Of a stretch of 64,000 bases of DNA, positions 60,733 to 64,000 are shown piece after piece. The stretch comes from Vicinamibacterales bacterium (GTDB lineage Bacteria > Acidobacteriota > Vicinamibacteria > Vicinamibacterales > UBA2999): assembly GCA_030680175.1 (NCBI GenBank), contig JAUXWO010000010.1, positions 1 to 64,000 on the forward strand. Reading direction: 5' to 3'. The position numbers were made by a program, and so were the translations under genes. Below the pieces are notes generated by a model. The model searched no databases and was not told the DNA's origin. It worked only from the letters and a program-made list of their open reading frames with translations. Numbering within the stretch: the first letter of the stretch is position 1; the number at the start of each line of letters is the position of its first letter.

Positions 60733-61722
60733 CTACGCCAGCGGCCGATGCACGACGATGCTGCGGCCGCGCGCCTTGGCCGTGCGGCTGGTGTCTTCGG
60801 CGATGGCGAGCACGCGCGCGGGATCCACCGGCACGCCCTCGATCCCCGCCACCGTGACGACGGCCACGCTCACGGTGACGACGACCCGCTGCTCGGTCCG
60901 GTAGTCCCGGAAGGCGAGCCGCTCCTCGATCGTGCTCCGCGCGCGCTCCGCCAGCGTCGCGGCATCCGCCGCGGTCGTCTCCGGCAGGAGCACCGCGAAG
61001 GCATCCTCCTCGTAGCGCGCCACCCAGTCGTGCTGCCTGAAGAAGGTGCGGAGCAGGATGCCCAGCCGCTCGAGCACGCGGTCCCCCACGCCGTAGCCAT
61101 GGGCGAGGTTCACCTCGCCGAGCGCGTCCACATCAATCACGAACACGGCAAAGGGGTGCGCGAAGCGCTCCGCCCGGTGGCACTCCTTGCCGACCGCCGC
61201 CTCGAACACCGCGCGCGTGTGCAGGGTGGTCAGCGCGTCGGTGAGCGCCCCGGCCGAGGGCGTATGCACGGCACGGGTCGTCCACGCGGCGAGCAGGCGC
61301 AGGGAGGCCTCGCGGATGCGCTGCGAGACGAGCGGCCACGGCTCGGTGGTCGCGCCGAACCCGGGGTCGAGCGACAGTTCATCAATCGTCGTCCGCTCGG
61401 CGATGTGCACGAAGGCGAACAGCTGCTCCGGGCTCAGGGCGCGTTCCGCGACCACCGTCGCGAGATCGCCCACGGCGCGGCTGCGGTAGTCGAGCGCGTC
61501 GTGTTCGACGGCCTCGGCCAGCGCGACGACGGCGAGGGCGCCGAGGCGCAGGCAGTAGTCGGTGTCGAGGCGCTGCGGTCCGTGGGACGGGAAGATCGCC
61601 ACCACGTCGGCGGTGATCACCTCCTGGCGGTGCCGCATGGCCTCGGCCACCCGCACCGGCAGGGGCGCGGCGGGGGCGTCCTGGCGCGGCGGGCCGGGCG
61701 GGATCCCGTAATCCGACATCAT
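60733..61722 (-). CDS. Degenerate GGDEF-domain protein
   Basis: A 329-residue protein with a helical N-terminal region (about 30-160) and a C-terminal GGDEF-like domain (about 170-325). The active-site segment is RYEEDAFAVLLPE, where the GGDEF signature is EEDAF, so it probably cannot make cyclic di-GMP. The rest of the fold (FAVFVIDVDALGEVN, GVGDRVLERLGILLR) is intact, so it may bind c-di-GMP or be a regulator of another cyclase. The ATGs at 61722 and 61719 are adjacent. It is divergent from pilB, so a link to pilus control is plausible. Confidence 0.82.
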   Translation of the reverse strand: MMSDYGIPPGPPRQDAPAAPLPVRVAEAMRHRQEVITADVVAIFPSHGPQRLDTDYCLRLGALAVVALAEAVEHDALDYRSRAVGDLATVVAERALSPEQLFAFVHIAERTTIDELSLDPGFGATTEPWPLVSQRIREASLRLLAAWTTRAVHTPSAGALTDALTTLHTRAVFEAAVGKECHRAERFAHPFAVFVIDVDALGEVNLAHGYGVGDRVLERLGILLRTFFRQHDWVARYEEDAFAVLLPETTAADAATLAERARSTIEERLAFRDYRTEQRVVVTVSVAVVTVAGIEGVPVDPARVLAIAEDTSRTAKARGRSIVVHRPLA

Positions 61723-61798
61723 GCCGCCAGATCTACCTGAAGCTGGGCTATGGCTGCAACCTGTTCTGACCGAAATAGTTACGGGGTGGAGCCCCTCC

Positions 61799-61872
61799 CG
61801 TCACGGGATTGCCCGGGATTGCACTCCGTGACGAAACCATGATTGTGTCGGGCGAGTGGCCTTCTCTATGAT
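61799..61872 (+). promoter_or_regulatory. Promoter and inverted repeat upstream of pilB
   Basis: TTGTGT (61843-61848) and TATGAT (61867-61872) with 18-bp spacing look like a promoter, 28 bp before the GTG of pilB. Just upstream is an inverted repeat CGTCACGG/CCGTGACG (61799-61806 and 61826-61833) around the direct repeat GGGATTGC, a possible operator. Confidence 0.45.
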
Positions 61873-61899
61873 GATCGTTCGCTCCGGGGACTGGAGAAC

Positions 61900-63885
61900 G
61901 TGCGCAAGAAGCTCGGCGAGTGCCTGATCCAGGCCGGCCTCATCACTGAGGACGATCTCCGAGCCGCGCTGGCCGAGCACAAACGGACCGGCGAGCGGCT
62001 CGGCGCGGTACTCGTGCGCATGAATCTGGCCACGGAGCGCCAGATCGCCAAGGCGCTGGCCTACCAGCTCGGGTTCCCGTACCAGAACCTCACCGAGAAT
62101 CCGCCCGACACCACCGCCGTCATCCTGATCCCGAAGGACGTGGCGCTCAAGCGGTCGTGCATCGCCGTGCGCCTCGAGAAGAACCTGCTGACGGTGGCGA
62201 TGGCCGACCCGCTGCTTTTCAGCCTGGTGCAGGACCTCGAGTTCCAGACGGGCTACCGCATCCGCCAGGTCGTCGCCACCCGCGCCGACATCGTCGAGGC
62301 CATCGGGGTCGGGTATCCCGACAAGGCGCTGGCGCGTCCGCTCCACGTCTCGCACGTGCCGGTCGCGCGTGCGCAGCCGCGGGACCCGCTGGCGGGCGGC
62401 GACCGCAGCCTCATGCGCCGGTCCGACGACGAGGGCTTCGAACCGCTCGGGGGGCTGCGCGAGAGCAGCGAGGCGGCGCCGATCATCGACCTCGTGGACC
62501 TGCTGATCAAGAGCGCCGTCAAGAGCGGCGCGAGCGACGTCCACATCGAGCCGCTCGAGAAGGGCGTGCTGATCCGTCACCGGCTCGACGGCCTGCTGAA
62601 GGAGGTCATGGACCTGCCGAAGTGGGTGCACGAGGGGCTGATCGCGCGGCTCAAGATCATGGCGGGGATGGACATCGCCGAGAAGCGGCTGCCGCAGGAC
62701 GGCCGCCTGCGGTCGGCGACCGACGAGGGCCGCGACATCGACTTCCGCGCCTCGACGCTGCGCACGGTGCACGGCGAGAAGATGGTGCTCCGCGTCCTGG
62801 ACCAGTCGCGCGGCGTGCCGCCGCTCGAGGAGCTGGGCATGTCGGCGGCCTCGCTCACCGAGTTGCGCCACTTCCTGCGCTTCCAGCACGGCATGATCCT
62901 CGTGGTCGGGCCGACCGGATCGGGCAAGACGACGACGCTGTCATCGGCGCTGATGTCGCTCAAGTCGGAGCGCACGAACATCATCACCATCGAGGATCCG
63001 GTCGAGTACCAGCTGCCCGGCATCAACCAGACGCAGATCAACGACAAGATCAAGCTCACGTTTGCCGGGGCGCTCCGGTCGATCCTCCGGCAGGATCCCG
63101 ACGTCATCCTCGTCGGCGAAATCCGCGACGAGGAGACGGCGCGCATCGCGATGCAGGCGGCGCAGACCGGCCACCTCGTGCTGTCCACCCTCCACACCGA
63201 CGACGCGCCGTCGACGATGACGCGCCTGATGGACATCGGCGTGGAGCCGTACATCATCGCGTCGGCGACGATCGGCGTGGTGGCGCAGCGGCTCGTCCGG
63301 CGGCTCTGTGCGTGCCGGCGCCAGTACACGCCCGAGGCGGACGTGCTGCGCGCGCTCAACATCACCGAGAGCGACGCCGCGTCGCTGCCGTTCTACAAGG
63401 CGGCGGGGTGCGAGCAGTGCCACCACACCGGGTACCGCGGCCGGATCGGCATTTACGAGGTGATGCGGATCACCGATCGACTGCGCCGCATGATCGCCCA
63501 GCGCGCGTCCGAGGACGCGGTGCGCGAGGTGGCGCAGGGATCCGGCATGATCACGCTCGGCGAGGACGCGCTGGCGAAGGTGAAGAGCGGCGTGACCACG
63601 CCCGAGGAACTGCTGCGGGTGGTCACCGAGGTGCGCGAGATTCGCAGCGCGTGCCCGGGCTGCGGATCGGCCGTGGCGATCGACTTCCTGGCGTGCCCGT
63701 CGTGCGGCCGGCGCCTGGGCGGGGGCTGCCCCGGGTGCGGCCGATCGATGCAGACGGGCTGGTCGTACTGTCCCTACTGCGCGCGGAGCAACGAGCCGCG
63801 CCGCGAGCGCCGGTTGCGCGAGGCGACCGAGCGTCGCGAGCTGCCGCCGGCCAACATCGCCGAGTTCAAGAAAGGGCCATTGTAG
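61900..63885 (+). CDS. Type IV pilus / type II secretion ATPase with C-terminal zinc ribbons (PilB/GspE)
   Basis: A 661-residue secretion ATPase. N-terminal MshE/GspE-N domain (about 1-140, KLGECLIQAGLITEDDL), then the ATPase: Walker A GPTGSGKTT (337-345), Asp box RQDPDVILVGEIRDEE, His box and the four-cysteine zinc loop (CACRRQYTP ... GCEQC). From residue 585 to the end there is an extra tail with CPGCG, CPSCG, CPGCG and CPYC pairs, a double zinc-ribbon not normally found in PilB. The GTG at 61900 follows GGAG by 3 nt. It powers pilus extension. Overlaps nothing; DnaJ gene starts at the next base. Confidence 0.9.
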   Translation: MRKKLGECLIQAGLITEDDLRAALAEHKRTGERLGAVLVRMNLATERQIAKALAYQLGFPYQNLTENPPDTTAVILIPKDVALKRSCIAVRLEKNLLTVAMADPLLFSLVQDLEFQTGYRIRQVVATRADIVEAIGVGYPDKALARPLHVSHVPVARAQPRDPLAGGDRSLMRRSDDEGFEPLGGLRESSEAAPIIDLVDLLIKSAVKSGASDVHIEPLEKGVLIRHRLDGLLKEVMDLPKWVHEGLIARLKIMAGMDIAEKRLPQDGRLRSATDEGRDIDFRASTLRTVHGEKMVLRVLDQSRGVPPLEELGMSAASLTELRHFLRFQHGMILVVGPTGSGKTTTLSSALMSLKSERTNIITIEDPVEYQLPGINQTQINDKIKLTFAGALRSILRQDPDVILVGEIRDEETARIAMQAAQTGHLVLSTLHTDDAPSTMTRLMDIGVEPYIIASATIGVVAQRLVRRLCACRRQYTPEADVLRALNITESDAASLPFYKAAGCEQCHHTGYRGRIGIYEVMRITDRLRRMIAQRASEDAVREVAQGSGMITLGEDALAKVKSGVTTPEELLRVVTEVREIRSACPGCGSAVAIDFLACPSCGRRLGGGCPGCGRSMQTGWSYCPYCARSNEPRRERRLREATERRELPPANIAEFKKGPL

Positions 63886-64000
63886 GTGGCCTCCTATTAC
63901 GAACTGCTCGACGTCGCCCCCACCGCCGACCTCGACACCATCAAGCACGCCTTCCGGCGCGAAATCGCCCGCTATCATCCGGACAAGGTGCAGCACCTCG
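63886..64000 (+). CDS. DnaJ-domain protein (5' end only)
   Basis: The first 38 codons of a J-domain protein: YYELLDVAPTADLDTIKHAF and the HPD motif in RYHPDKVQ. The start is GTG directly after the PilB stop with no base between, so it is in the same operon. It is cut by the window end. J-domains stimulate DnaK; fused partner domains are unknown. Confidence 0.85.
   Translation, partial: MASYYELLDVAPTADLDTIKHAFRREIARYHPDKVQHL

Overview
The window is a GC-rich (visually about two thirds G+C), densely coded bacterial chromosome segment. The best guess for its source is an Acidobacteriota member, probably a Vicinamibacteria-type soil or subsurface lineage. The guess rests on an acidobacterial-type secreted VWFA protein, a very large carboxypeptidase-regulatory-domain TonB receptor, a two-component-type propeller fused to GGDEF, a TPR-tailed Ser/Thr kinase, a PEGA pseudokinase, M28 peptidases and a MoxR/DUF58/VWA cluster. 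No rRNA, tRNA, CRISPR array or prophage was recognised. About 47 protein genes are supported, including one cut by the right edge.

Layout. 1-12 kb: metabolic and hydrolytic genes (nitrilase-like amidohydrolase, Tat-exported MalY-type lyase, half-length asparaginase abutting a YCII protein, beta-CASP nuclease, M49 peptidase, HEAT-cyclophilin fusion, aminotransferase, MalQ). 12-18 kb: signalling (propeller-GGDEF, Ser/Thr kinase) and an Asp-box secreted protein. 18.5-24.7 kb: a TonB receptor, an NPP-type phosphodiesterase and a Tat calcineurin-type phosphoesterase in one operon. 25-32.4 kb: TPR lipoprotein, RmuC, M28 peptidase, PEGA pseudokinase and M23 peptidase. 32.9-39.1 kb: a six-gene minus-strand MoxR/DUF58/BatD-like/VWA operon. 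39.3-43 kb: DUF1015-serA-serC serine biosynthesis. 43-50 kb: pcnB, polA (proofreading-dead), a lipoprotein and an acetyltransferase. 50.3-54 kb: BON protein, VWFA protein, a membrane protein and an HTH-TonB fusion. 54-60.7 kb: SDR, methyltransferase, inositol-3-phosphate synthase, ExeA-like ATPase and acetyl-CoA synthetase. 60.7-64 kb: a degenerate GGDEF protein, a PilB/GspE ATPase with a C-terminal zinc-ribbon tail, and a DnaJ-domain gene running off the window.

The most unusual signal is between the genes. At most convergent junctions, and at a few co-directional ones, the DNA just after the stop codon is built from short units of 7, 8 or 9 bp. The unit is nearly uniform within a locus and differs between loci. 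It is often arranged as two inverted arms that would fold into very long hairpins. A separate dispersed palindromic element of about 85 bp occurs three times, and a 164-bp MITE with perfect 24-bp ends supplies the stop codon of the VWFA gene. Many first genes of transcription units have a -10-like (often extended -10) hexamer only 6-14 nt before the start codon, which predicts leaderless mRNAs. Two divergent pairs appear to share one overlapping bidirectional -10 core.
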